From contig BFEA01000247.1 of the NCBI GenBank assembly GCA_003427395.1, positions 1,348,872 through 1,387,711 of the forward strand: a stretch of DNA of 38,840 bases, read 5' to 3'. A program made the translations under genes and the position numbers. This stretch comes from Chara braunii (lineage: Eukaryota; Streptophyta; Charophyceae; Charales; Characeae). Positions 27,736-38,059 of the stretch are shown here, piece after piece. Each line of letters opens with the position of its first letter. The stretch's first letter is position 1. The notes under the pieces are model-generated. The model made no database searches and was not told the origin of the DNA. It saw nothing but the letters and a program-made list of their open reading frames with translations.

Positions 27736-29795
27736 ACTATACGATGCTACATGCACTGGGTGTGTCATGTGGTGCATGTGTGTGTCGCTATGTGGGCTGG
27801 GCTGTGCTCCCTTCTTCCTACCTCCCTGTCCCTCCAACAAAAAAGAGAACACAAGGAGAATTTGCGGCCAAGGGAAAGAGCCCCAATGTATTTTATGAGT
27901 TGGAAAGCCCTTGTTATTCCGTATGGATGTGAACTGAGGTCTGTTTAATAGTGTTTGTCAACAATTGGTGGGTCTACCATTGAGCTACATGGGCTGGGTT
28001 TTCTTTCTTATATTTTCTTTTTCGGAAAAAAAATGAAAAGGATTTCACACAGTCAGTCCCAGAGCAATTCCTTGTGTGGTATACATGCGGATGCGTAAAC
28101 TCTGCAAGTCAGGGCAAGTAAGGATTCAGAGCAGTTTCTTAAAATCAGTTTTGCAAAATCAGTTTAAGTTAAAGCTCAATGCGGATTCTCAGAGTACAGT
28201 GCAAGATAAAATCAAATGCAGCTCAGAAAATCAGCACATTTACGAAGATTCACAATAGTTTTCCACTGCAACTTTTACAGCAGTTTTACTGCAAAAGTCA
28301 AGGCAATTTTAACAGTAGGCTCAGGGCTTTCTTTCAGTAAAGTCCCGACAATAAATCGGTGTCATTCTTCCTTGAGAAATCATAATGAAGAAAGGATTTC
28401 ACACAGTCACTCCCCAAAGCCCCGGTCCCAAGGTCCCAGTTGGTCCTGGAGGCTGTCCCAGTGTTGGGCAGCCAAAGTTGGTCTGCCACCCAAAATGGGA
28501 CATATTCAAGCATAGATTGGTCTGACGGTGGAAATTTGAGGGATGGTGCTAGGGGACGAGCGGTAAAAAAACAGGGTACCTAGTTCGACCCTTGTTTTTT
28601 GCCCCTCCATTCTTTGATACTAGACCTGGTGTAAAGTCTTTGACTATAGTATTTTGTCCTACTTCGGACAGACCTTTATGGGTCTATTTTGTCCATACTC
28701 TTATTTCCTCTGATACTCGGCTGTGGACGCGCGCCCAGGTTTCTGCATGGGTGGTTTCATGTGACTGAGTCTATGGCGGGAATTTATTTAGTTTAATGCG
28801 GATTTTAAAATTCGGGAATGAAATAAAGCACGATAAAAAGGAAATTAGATTTTATGGTTTTCTTTGATGCTCCGTTTTTGTACCGGATTATGTTCCTCCC
28901 TGTGGTTAGACCAATTATGACCCATTTTATTTGCCCCATTGCGACCCCTGATTTTTGTGTGCACCTGACCCCGAATTCCCCTGATTTATGCGCACCTGAC
29001 CTCGAATTTATTGTGTTTATGTAACTTTATGAGTATGTGGGTGTCACGCGGGATCGACTATCTTGGGGATCGCTGCCAGGTCTTGCTGGTTATTTATTAT
29101 CTTGAGGCTTCAGCCGCGATATGGTCACATGGATCCTGATTCTGGTTATTGTGGATTTATCGGAGGTGTACTTGGTTTACGGCTTCGACGGTGGATATCA
29201 TGAGTTGCTGCTGTTCGAGGACACCTTTGGCCTCCGGCCTTCTCAATGCGACGTTAGTCCCATTCTGGGGGTGCTGGTTCCGCGTTGGGTATAGTAGCTA
29301 CTGAAGTGTTATGATGAGAGTCCTGATCAGCTCACCTGGGCAAATGGGCCTAGGATGGCCGGTGACTTGGTTCGGCTCCGTTATCTTAGCCAGGGCTGGG
29401 GCTCTATCCGAGGCTGAGTGTCAAGGCTGTTTACCTTTTCAGGATAGTACCGGTGTCAGGCGGCTGCCCAACAGCCGGGAGCTTCTTCCCAAAAAGAAGA
29501 AAGAGAACTTGGTCTTTGCTGATTGATTGTGTATGGTTTGGATGTGTGATTGCCTGTGACTGATGGGTTCTAGGGGATCTCAAGGGACAAGCGGCCCCAC
29601 ACTAACCCCGGGCGAAGGGGGGGACGGGGGCTAAGGAGGCCGTAGGCGGGGGCTTGTGGACTGCAAGGATCTGAGTATTGGAAGACCTGACCAGAAGACC
29701 GGCCGTGAAGGGACGGACTCTGGGCAACGGCCGGCGAACCCGAAAGAGGCAGGGTGCGGAACGAAGACCACGAAAAGACTAGGGATCGAGGTAAA
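27736..29795. other. Intergenic, no gene recognised
   Basis: Contains an A-box-like TAGCTCAATGGTA on the minus strand (27987-27975) without a B box. GGATTTCACACAGTCA occurs twice (about 28040 and 28394). Frames are short and motif-free. Confidence 0.5.
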
Positions 29796-30225
29796 TGTGA
29801 GGAACAAACCCGCAAGGGGCCCTATCAGACATCGCATGTTCTGGGCTAAGGCCCCAGCAAGCCGAGTGCCCGCCCTAAGTCAAGGCGGGCCTGAATATTC
29901 GTCACAGGCTAAAATTCGATGGTGTTGACAGTCATGTAGATTGGTCTTCGTGAGCCGAAGTGATCCTGTTGTGTGAACCAGCTGTAGAGTAGGATAGTAT
30001 GGTAGAGTAGGCTGGGCGATGTGTGCCAGACAGAGAGAGCGACTCTGGATACTGTGTTGGTGTGGCCTACGGGCTTGGACATTGGCTCGATACTTCATTG
30101 TATTGCTCTTTATGAATGGTTTTCTCGGTGCATTTGTACTTTCTACTTGGGATACTACTACTTGCTCAGCTGTGTGATTTCGCAACTTGGTTTTATGTAT
30201 ATCGCTAACACTCGTATTCCTTGCA
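29796..30225 (+). repeat. 5' LTR of element B with an internal deletion
   Basis: Starts TGTGAGGAACAAACCC (as element A's LTR) and ends ATTCCTTGCA before the PBS, giving 430 bp. Element A's LTR is about 1.08 kb. The missing portion is internal: after CCTGAATATTCGTC...AAAATTC (about 29921) sequence jumps to GATGGTGTTGACAGTCATG, skipping the GC-rich middle of roughly 650 bp. Confidence 0.85.
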
Positions 30226-30227
30226 AT

Positions 30228-30240
30228 TTGGTATCGGAGC
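30228..30240 (+). other. Primer binding site, initiator-Met tRNA type
   Basis: TTGGTATCGGAGC two bases after the LTR end, with the same single difference from the usual initiator-Met PBS as element A. Confidence 0.88.
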
Positions 30241-31498
30241 TGGTGATGATCGCCGCTTACCTGGCACCGACGACATTGTGACTTGGTGCGCTGACGATGC
30301 TTCATGTGCAGTGAGGATACTTTGCAATGGTTGAATAGCGGGGCCTAGGTAGAGAGGCCGGCCGCTGGAAGGAAGGCTGTGGCGACAGCGTGGGAGCTGT
30401 GGCAACAGCGGGTGTATGTATGATGATGAGAGTATGCTGAAGTGGCATTTTGGCTGAGGTGGCACTACATTGCGTTGTGGGTGGTACCGAGGCTATTGAC
30501 CGGTCATCGAAATGCACATCAGCCCAATTGGTGAGAAATCTGTGGTTGGGGGCAGCTATCTCCAGGTACGTTGTTCCCATTCCTTATCTACCCTCTCAAT
30601 CTCTTCTTACCGTGAGGAAGTGAATCCAACTTGAGTGTCCTCTCTTTGGTAAGGAGTCGTGTGCGCTCTATCTTGAGAGACGGCATTCTTCCCGGTGGCG
30701 CATCTGGCAGGAGAGGGCGGTGCCTCTGAAGGGCCCTGGTCGAAGCACATGGGTCACGGTCACCATGTCAACCCAATGGGATTAGTACACGCATGCGGTG
30801 GCTGCTTTGTCCATTAAGGCTCTTTGCTGCACTGATAGAAGGGGTGTGCGGACTGACCAGTCCTATTGAGACGCTCCCAGACCGCCTATAAACATTTCTG
30901 GTTGGGGTCTGATCTGTCCACTGGCTGTGATCGTCGTCCTCTTTGCGACGTTAAATAATTCCTTAGGAGATGGGGGCTCTCCTTAAATCCTTCCTGATCA
31001 GCCAGATCAGTCAGACGTAAGGTTCGTTGCACGCGAGGATAAATAACGGGGCAGGCTGGTCATAAGCACAGGGGTGGGCCGTGGTTGCACACCTTAGACA
31101 CCGCAGCTTGATGATGCTCACAGGTACGTTGGATACAGGGGAAGGGGATTCCAATTGTGAACTCAACTGTACATCAGTGACATATCCATTGTGCATACAT
31201 CTGCTCACACTAGTCTGAGTTTTTATTTTGATTAGTTGGTTGATCGACTGCTGACACCTAACAGACAGAGTAGGACTGTAATCTACCATAGTCAGTTCTC
31301 CTCAAATCTTCTGTACAGCCTAATCAGAATAGAGTTAGACAATGTGTACAGTTTGTGTAGATGCTGTTGATGCCGCTTGACTAGTAGACTAGGTAACTCG
31401 CCGGGTATTTATTTAATTATTTATTTTTAGATCCGGTCAGACGCATGCTGCGGTAGGTTCCAGCGAGGACATTAGTGCAGACAGCGTCTGCGTAACCT
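30241..31498 (+). other. Long leader of element B
   Basis: About 1.26 kb, homologous in reverse complement to 6524-7777 of element A. It carries on its minus strand the frame MGTTYLEIAAPNHRF... (30580-30302), longer here than in element A. Confidence 0.7.
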
Positions 31499-33297
31499 AT
31501 GAGTGGATCAGAGGGTGGTGAGGGTGCAGATGACGACAGGAGGTTAACAAGGTTATCATCCCTTAGAATCCCTAGAGTGTTCCAGACCCTACAACCGAGA
31601 GAAGAGAGAAGATTAAGGGCCGAAGCTAGGGCCCGTAATCTTGAGGCTGCAAGAGAAGCAGCAGCCGCTAGAGCGGTAGCAATGAGTAATGCTACTACTG
31701 CAGCAACTGCTGCGAACTCAACTGGTCAAGGGCTAGGTATGCCTACCAGTTCACANTCAATCTCCAGTACGTCAGGGGTTGGCACTAGTCAGATGGCGGG
31801 CTCGCAGTTCAGCTCGCCACCTCCACGCACCCAGGAGCAGATGGAGCTCCAACAAGTAGAGAAGATCCGGTTGAGGCTAGAGGAGGAACTTAGGCAGGCT
31901 ACTAAAAGAGAGAAAGAGATAAAAGAAAGAAGTGTCAGATTAGAGGGCAGGGAGGCAGACATGGCTGCGCTAGAGGCACTAGAGGACTCTGCACTCAACA
32001 CTACAGGAAAGATCCTGAAGGCAAGGGTCCTATCCATGCATGCGTACATAGATAGTAAAATGGAGGCAATGCAGGATACTCGACCAGATTCTGCAAGCGC
32101 TGCATAAGTCAGGAATCCCGCCAGCAGCTTTACCATCGCTGCCACTCTCAGCTATGACAGGCCTCTATGCAGCTCAATCAGGACCACCACCAAGTGTGTT
32201 ATCAACAGTAGCTCTATCTCAGACTGTAGCTTCTTCATCTTCTGGTCCAGCGACTGTTGTTACATCACAGTCGCCACCTGTTTCACAACAGGGACAACAA
32301 TATCCTTGGTACCCTAAGACCCCACTGAACCCACCTGCAACCTTCTCAGGAGACAAGAAGGATGAGGCTCTCGACACATGGTTGAGAACGATGCTAGTGT
32401 GGGTGAGGGCAAAAAGGACATTGGTAGAAGAGGAGGTGATTACTGCTGCATCCTACGTAGAGGGTTCAACAGCCCGCTGGTTAAATGGATTGGTAGCTTC
32501 AAAAGGGCTTCGGCAGGAACATGCATGATTGGGCGCAGATCCACACGTTAGAAAGCTTTATGGACTTAGTGGAGGCTCGTTGGCACAACCCTCAGCAGGC
32601 ACAAATTGCCACTGATGGGCTCTTGAAACTTGATACTAAAAAGTACAAGTCTGTGCGAGAACTCACCACAACCGTAGAGCGCCTGATCGTCGTCCCGGGA
32701 GTGGAGTACAATCCACAGGTCTTGCTGACCATGTTCCTGAGACATTAGGAATCTATTAGCCAGCGAGGCTCGCAGAGAGTATCTCACATTTGAGTCATTC
32801 AGCAAGAAAGCCCTAGACTTAGAGGCTATGCTGGGTGGAGCTCAAACCCCTTCTACGGATGGGAGAAAGAAGAAGACTCCACAAGACTGGAAGAAAAAGG
32901 GTAGTCGATTGATGATGGTTGATTCCGATGGGAATCAAACCGAGATCGATGATGTTTCCGATCGTGTGGAGAGTTCAGAGTTTGACGGCGAGGAGAGTGC
33001 TGAGGGTAGCAACCTCGCCGCCGTAGTTAAGACTAAGGCAGCTGGCCGCGGCAAGGGCGGTCAACAAAGGAGTCAGGGGCAGGCCGCTAACCCAAACAAA
33101 ATAGTTGTTTGGGTTAGAGCAGGTCTGGATCAAGAAGTGTGGCGGGATCGTTGGTCTCGTGGTGCTTGCATTAACTGCGGTAAGTATGGTCACACACAGT
33201 TCAAATGCAAGAACCCGAAGGTCTCGCAGAAGATCCCTCCTAAGGGTGGGTTTCCTTCTTCTCTATCTGGGGCCTCTACGAGCTCCAGCTCGGGGTT
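31499..33297 (+). pseudogene. First gag of element B (element-A type, frameshifted)
   Basis: ATG at 31499 opens MSGSEGGEGADDD, as in element A. The coiled-coil stretch (MELQQVEKIRLRLEEEL) is followed by a frameshift near 32080. The capsid region (ATFSGDKKDEALDTWLR, SYVEGSTARWLNG) is shifted again near 32515, then a stop follows MFLRH (32748). The spacer SKKALDLEAMLGG leads to an intact zinc knuckle, CINCGKYGHTQFKC (about 33169-33210). The tail ends in a Ser-rich SGASTSSSSG just where the second gag joins. One N at 31756. Confidence 0.87.
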
Positions 33298-34345
33298 CCA
33301 AAGACGGCCATCGCTTCTCCCAAACCTTTTTCAGGGGACAAGAGGGGCAAAGACCTCGACACATGGTTGAGGTCAGTGCCAGTTTACGTCAAGTGTAAAT
33401 TAACCTTGCCGCACGAGGAAGTGCTTGTGGCTGCCTCCTATTTAGAGGGTAGTGCAGCAAGATGGTTGAGTAGTTTAGTGCAGTTGCAGGGTACAATCAC
33501 GACTTCCGCGCTTGGGCAGTCAACCAGAAACTGGATGACTTCCTGAAGCTGGTGGAAGATAGGTGGCACGATCCTCAGGAGGCTCAAAAGGCCACTGACG
33601 CGATCCTGACTTTGAACCATAGACAATTCAAGTCAGTAAGAGAGGCCACAGACGCAGTACAACGTCTGATTTATGTCCCTGGAGTGCGCTATGACCCCCA
33701 TGTCTTACTCACCCCCTACCTGAGATGTTTTCCTATGCCTCTCGGGAATCAGTTGGCAGGTGAGGCCAACATCAACATGCACAACTTCCCTTCGTTCAGC
33801 AAGAAGGCCCTAGACCTTGAGGCAAAGATAGGGCATGGACAGACACCCACAACGGACGGTAGGAAGAAGTCACTGCCTCCCACCTGGAAGGCGAAAGGCC
33901 GCATAATGTTCGTCGACAACGATGGTTCCACCATTGAGCTAAAAGACGACTTCCAGGCTGGAGTGGGTTCAGAGGCGGGCAGCGTAGAGGTTTCAGGGGG
34001 TGGAACAGTCGCTGCCTTAGTCCAGAAAGGTAAGGTGGCCGATAGACGTCGTGGAGGTTCCTGGTCTAGGAGTCAAGTTGACCCCAATGCTCCTCCATGG
34101 GAGAATGTGGGTCTAACAGAGGACGTGTGGAGAGATTGGTACACCCAGTAGGCTTGTATCCGTTGTGGCCAGTATGGCAATAATCAGTTCGAGTGTCGGA
34201 ACAAGAAGGTGACCAAGAAGATCCCGCCTATGATGGGGCAGGCGTTGGGATCCTCTGCTCCCGTAGGTAGCAATGTGGCCAGCAGTTCTGACACTGCTCT
34301 GGGAAACACGTCAGGCCAGTAGGAATAGTAGTTGTTCCTGCTAGG
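33298..34345 (+). pseudogene. Second, divergent gag (capsid and zinc knuckle) of element B
   Basis: Directly after the first gag tail the frame changes to PKPFSGDKRGKDLDTWLR, SYLEGSAARWLSSL, then VEDRWHDPQEAQKATDAIL and KSVREATDAVQRLIYVPGV. It repeats the capsid-to-zinc-knuckle half of gag with clear but moderate similarity to the first copy. The uninterrupted part is 33552-34151, ending at TAG. The knuckle after it reads CIRCGQYGNNQFEC, with Asn where the family has His, so zinc binding is probably impaired. The N-terminal half of gag is not repeated, so it is not a whole-gene duplication. Confidence 0.83.
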
Positions 34346-34439
34346 GTCGAGGTGGTGGACACACCCTCACCATCTCGAGAGATGGCCCAAGCTACTGACT
34401 CCATAGTCGTCCCGCAAACACATTCGGACCCGGCTAACA

Positions 34440-35075
34440 GAGCGATCCTCTGTTAGCTGAATGTGTTTGAGTTCTTAGAGGAGCTAGAGGAGGAGTGGTC
34501 TAGATCGGACCCGTTAGCTTCTTGGACGGCCATGGCCAAAGCCCCTAAGGGTGAGTTGTTCGTCGGCGGGGTAGTCATCGGCGGTCGTAAGGCCGGGGCC
34601 TATTATGACACTTTCTCGACGCGTAACTTCATTAGTCGCGCGTTCGTTGAGAGGTGGCGCTTAGAGGAGCAAGTGCAGCGCCTGAGTCGACTTGTGGAGT
34701 CAACTTGTGCCAACAAACAATGCGTGGTAGTCAATGCTACCTCATAAACATTGAGTGTATTTTCCCGTACGTGGGAGGGGAACTGAGATATCGAGTCTCG
34801 TTCATCTCCCTATGGATATCTTGTTAGGTATGTACTACCTCTCCGTTGCACAACCCCAGGTCGACTGGGACCGAAACGTAGTCAAACACACTTTGCCTGG
34901 AGGAGGGACCGCCAAATTACGCAAGTTCAAGGCTAGTAGTCTGATCGAGTCCTACGGATGCATGTGTGCGGCCGCGTTCTACAATTATTATAAGCAAAAT
35001 CCGGAGGAGGGTATGTACTTGGTTTACGTCTCTGCAGAAGGCGAGTCGGTGAAAACGCCTCCAGAGACAGAGGGA
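34440..35075 (+). pseudogene. Aspartic protease and RT linker of element B
   Basis: ELEEEWSRSDPLASWTAM is followed by VVIGGRKAGAYYDTFSTRNFISRAFV, the protease core. The active-site box reads YDTFST, with Phe in place of the Gly after the catalytic Asp-Thr, so it is probably inactive. A stop at 34745 precedes the C-terminal part in another frame: SLVHLPMDILLGMYYLSVAQ (about 34794-34853) with the usual ILG-like block, then the VDWDRNVVKHTLPGG linker. It is more complete than element A's protease. Confidence 0.8.
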
Positions 35076-36460
35076 GTGGTCGCTAGGTACCCTGATCTAT
35101 TTGAAGAGCCGAAAGGGGTTGTTGAGAGGGAGGTTGTCCATGCGATGGAGATTATCCCAGGGTCTAGTATCCCAAAGGGTAGGATTTATTGGATGTCTCA
35201 AGGTGAGCTCGATGAGCTTCGCCGGCAACTCAAGGATCTCATAGAGAAGGGTTGGATCCGGCCTAGTGTCTCCCCTTACGGATCTCCAATTTTATTTGTA
35301 CCGAAGAAGGGGAAAACCTTGAGGATGTACATTGACTATAGGGGCCTCAATGCCATCACTGTGAAGAACGCAGAGCGCTTACTGCGCATGGACGGCTTGT
35401 TGGATCTAGTGCAAGGGTGCCGATACTTCAGTAAGATAAGTTTGGGTACCATCAGATTGCAATACGGCCCAAGGATCAACACAAAACCGCATTTCAAACC
35501 AGGTACGGTCTATACGAGTTTGTGGTGATGCCTTTCGGTCTTTGCAATGCTCCTGGCACCTTTCAGCACGCGATGAACCGGATATTTCATGACTACATGG
35601 ACAAGTTTGTCATCGTGTACCTCGATGGCGTACTTATCTTTCGTAGGACTGTCAAGGAGCACGTAGCGCATTTCGACAAAGTCCTTAGCTTCCTCAGACA
35701 ACACCAGTTCAAGATTAATCGGGAGAAGCGTGAGTTTGGCCGCACCTGGATCTTGTACCTGGGTCATGAGATTTCCGCGGAGGGTTTGAAGCCCGATGAC
35801 GCGAAGGTGGCCAGCTTTCGTGACTGGCCGCGTCCTCAGTCTGTGACTGAGATGAGGTCCTTCTTAGGGATGACAGGCTACTACCGCAACTTCGTTCAAA
35901 ATTATAGCATAGTGGCCGCCCCTTTGACAGACCTGACATGCCTTGACACCCCATGGGAGTGGACGGACAGGTGTGAGGCTGCTTTCATACATCTCAAGCA
36001 TGCGTTGACACACCATGAGGTCTTGAAACTTCCTGATCTTGACAAACCTTTCGTTGTGACTACGGATGCCAGCCAATATGGCATTGGTGTCGTACTTGTG
36101 CAACAGGAGGGAAAGAAGTTGAGGCCGGTAGAGTACATGGCCAAAAAGATGCCCTCCAAAAGTTGGCTAAGTCCACCTATGAGGAGCTCTATGCGATCTA
36201 TAAAGCGCTAACCCATTGGAGGCACTACCTCCTAGGACGCTGCTAATATGTCAGGACTGATCATCAAACCCTGAGATGGATGAAGACTCAACCAGTACTC
36301 TTCGACGCTCTGAAGCGTTGGATCGAAGTCATTGAGCAGTATGACTTCGAACACCAGTGCATCAAGGCGGAGTACAACAAGGTTGCTGATGCGTTGTCGC
36401 GTAGGCCAGATTTTCTCGGTGCGGCACTGAATTTGGGCTTGCAGACGATGTTACTCAGTC
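35076..36460 (+). pseudogene. Reverse transcriptase and RNase H of element B
   Basis: EGVVARYPDLFEEPKGVVE leads into WIRPSVSPYGSPILFVPKK and YIDYRGLNAITVKN. Motif A is damaged at about 35435-35447: FSKIS then, one frame over, YHQIAIRPKDQHKTAF. A small deletion removes the catalytic Asp. VVMPFGLCNAPGTFQ (motif B) is intact. Motif C is VYLDGVLIF, with Gly (codon 35627-35629) in place of the second Asp. RNase H has TTDASQYGIGV, then a frameshift near 36160, EELYAIYKAL, a stop at 36244, RTDHQTLRWMKT and the ADALSRR motif (about 36390). Product non-functional. Confidence 0.88.
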
Positions 36461-37640
36461 GTTGGTGGAAGCCTATCGCGAGGACCCGTTCATGTCAGAG
36501 GTCATACGCAGACTCGAGGCGAAAGACAAAACTACGTCTGAAGAGTTTGAGTTGATCAATGGCCTGCTGTTCCTTGAGAAGGCCTGGAATAAACGTCTGT
36601 GTGTGCCTAATCGGGAGTCTTTGCGTAGTTTATTTTTAGGCGAATGTCACGATGCCACTAGACATTTTGGGTATAGGAAGACTGCAGCAAATCTGTTGCA
36701 GCGATTCTGGTGGCCCACAATGATGAAGGATGCAAAGCTGTACGTGGAAACTTGTCAGGTGTGCCAGAGAGATAAGCCACATGCACAGGCCCCTCTTGGG
36801 CTTCTTAAGCCCCTTCCGGTTCTGGAAGGCCCTGGTGAGAGCCTGTCTATGGATTTCATGGACATGCTAGTCACCAGCAAGAGCGGAATGAGACATGTCT
36901 ATGTCATTGTGGATAGGTTTAGAAAGTATGCTAGATTAATAGCAATGCCTGCTACAGCTAAGACCAAGTATGTGATCAAGCTGTTCAAAGAGAACTTTGG
37001 GCTTCCAAAGTCTATTGTGAGTGACAGGGATGTCAGATTCACCAGTGATTTGTGGAAGGCTGCAGCTGCAGAACAGGGAACACAGCTGCAGATGACTTCT
37101 GGGAACCACCCAGAGGCAAATGGGCAAGCAGAGCAGCTAAACTGCACTGTACAACACCTGTTGTGGCATTACATTAAGCCCAATCAGGTGGACTGGGATG
37201 AGAAACTCGCTCTCATCGCCAGCCTGTACAATAACGCTGTGGACAGCGCCACTGGGGTAAGCCCTAACAGCCTGCTACTGACTTTCAAGCCTAGACTGCC
37301 CCTAGGCTTTTTACTACCTGATAACCAGCTAACTGCTGCACTGGGCACACTTGAATTTGCTTATCGTTATGAACAACTGATGCAGCAGGCAGTAGAACAG
37401 ATGCATAAGGCACAAGCGGCAATGATAGAGTCTGAGAACAAACACCGCCGCCCATCTACATTTCAGGTAGGGGACAGAGTCTGGGTAAAGTCGTCAGAAC
37501 TGGGACAGGAGCACGGGATCTCCCGCAAGCTCATGCCACAGTACTTTGGACCATGGGAGGTTCTAGATGTTGTTGGGGAAGATCCGGATGGGCCATCTTA
37601 TGTAATCCGGATCCCTGGTCATCTNCATGGGAGGTTCTAG
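36461..37640 (+). pseudogene. Integrase of element B (core intact, interrupted at an assembly join)
   Basis: This open frame is the best-preserved pol part. The zinc domain has ECHDATRHFGY and ETCQVCQRDKP (HHCC complete). The catalytic core has MDFMD (Asp), SDRDVRF (Asp) and NGQAEQLN (Glu). C-terminal GPWEVLDVVG and SYVIRIPGH follow. The frame is lost only at 37625, where a single N separates two copies of a 73-base sequence; counting that sequence once puts the chromodomain in frame. Its core is intact by motif. Confidence 0.86.
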
Positions 37641-37698
37641 ATGTTGTTGGGGAAGATCCGGATGGGCCATCTTATGTAATCCGGATCCCTGGTCATCT
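37552..37698. repeat. 73-bp exact duplication around a single N (assembly join)
   Basis: CATGGGAGGTTCTAG...GGTCATCT at 37552-37624 is repeated identically at 37626-37698 with N at 37625. The extra 74 bases shift the frame. Most simply, two contigs with overlapping ends were joined without merging. Confidence 0.9.
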
Positions 37699-38023
37699 TC
37701 GTACTTACCCTGTTTTTCACGCCTCTAAACTTGCACCATTCGAAGAAACTGATCAGTTTCCCACTCGTCGCTCAATGCTGCCCCCAACCATGGATGGAGA
37801 GGTCGACATCGACGATATCGTGGACCACAGGGAAATACCAGTTCCAAGACCGACAGGCAGGGGACGCCCTCTGAAACCGAAGCTGCAGTATCGCGTTCGG
37901 TTCAGACATCACACTGATCCTAAGGAGGATAGATGGTTTACGCGGAAGGAACGGATGCAGACCGCTCCACAGGTTGTTGCCCACTATGAGAAGTTGCAGA
38001 AAGGAAAGCGCCAGATTGAATGA
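37699..38023 (+). pseudogene. Integrase end and chromodomain-like tail of element B
   Basis: LRTYPVFHASKLAPFEET and RRSMLPPTMDG are followed by VDIDDIVDHREIPVP, a Pro/Arg linker, QYRVRFRHHTDPKEDRWF and QVVAHYEKLQ, ending at TGA 38021-38023. Spacing of the acidic start, YRV strand and W position fits the chromodomain-like modules of chromovirus integrases, which target histone-marked chromatin. It is collinear with 1117-1330 of element A. Confidence 0.85.
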
Positions 38024-38043
38024 ACTTCTCAGAGGACTAGCGA

Positions 38044-38059
38044 AGTATGGAGGAGAGAA
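38044..38059 (+). other. Polypurine tract of element B
   Basis: AGTATGGAGGAGAGAA, purine but for two T, ending directly before the LTR start TGCGAGG. Confidence 0.75.

Noticed and set aside
27975-27987. A-box-like TAGCTCAATGGTA on the minus strand
   Set aside because: No B box at a suitable distance and no tRNA fold.
28037-28414. Two GGATTTCACACAGTCA repeats as a target-site duplication
   Set aside because: They have a mismatch, no tail or terminal structure lies between them, and the length is atypical.
29773-29795. Purine-rich ACTAGGGATCGAGGTAAA before the 5' LTR of element B, resembling a PPT
   Set aside because: It would make this LTR a 3' LTR of an upstream element, but no integrase lies upstream and a PBS and gag follow correctly downstream.
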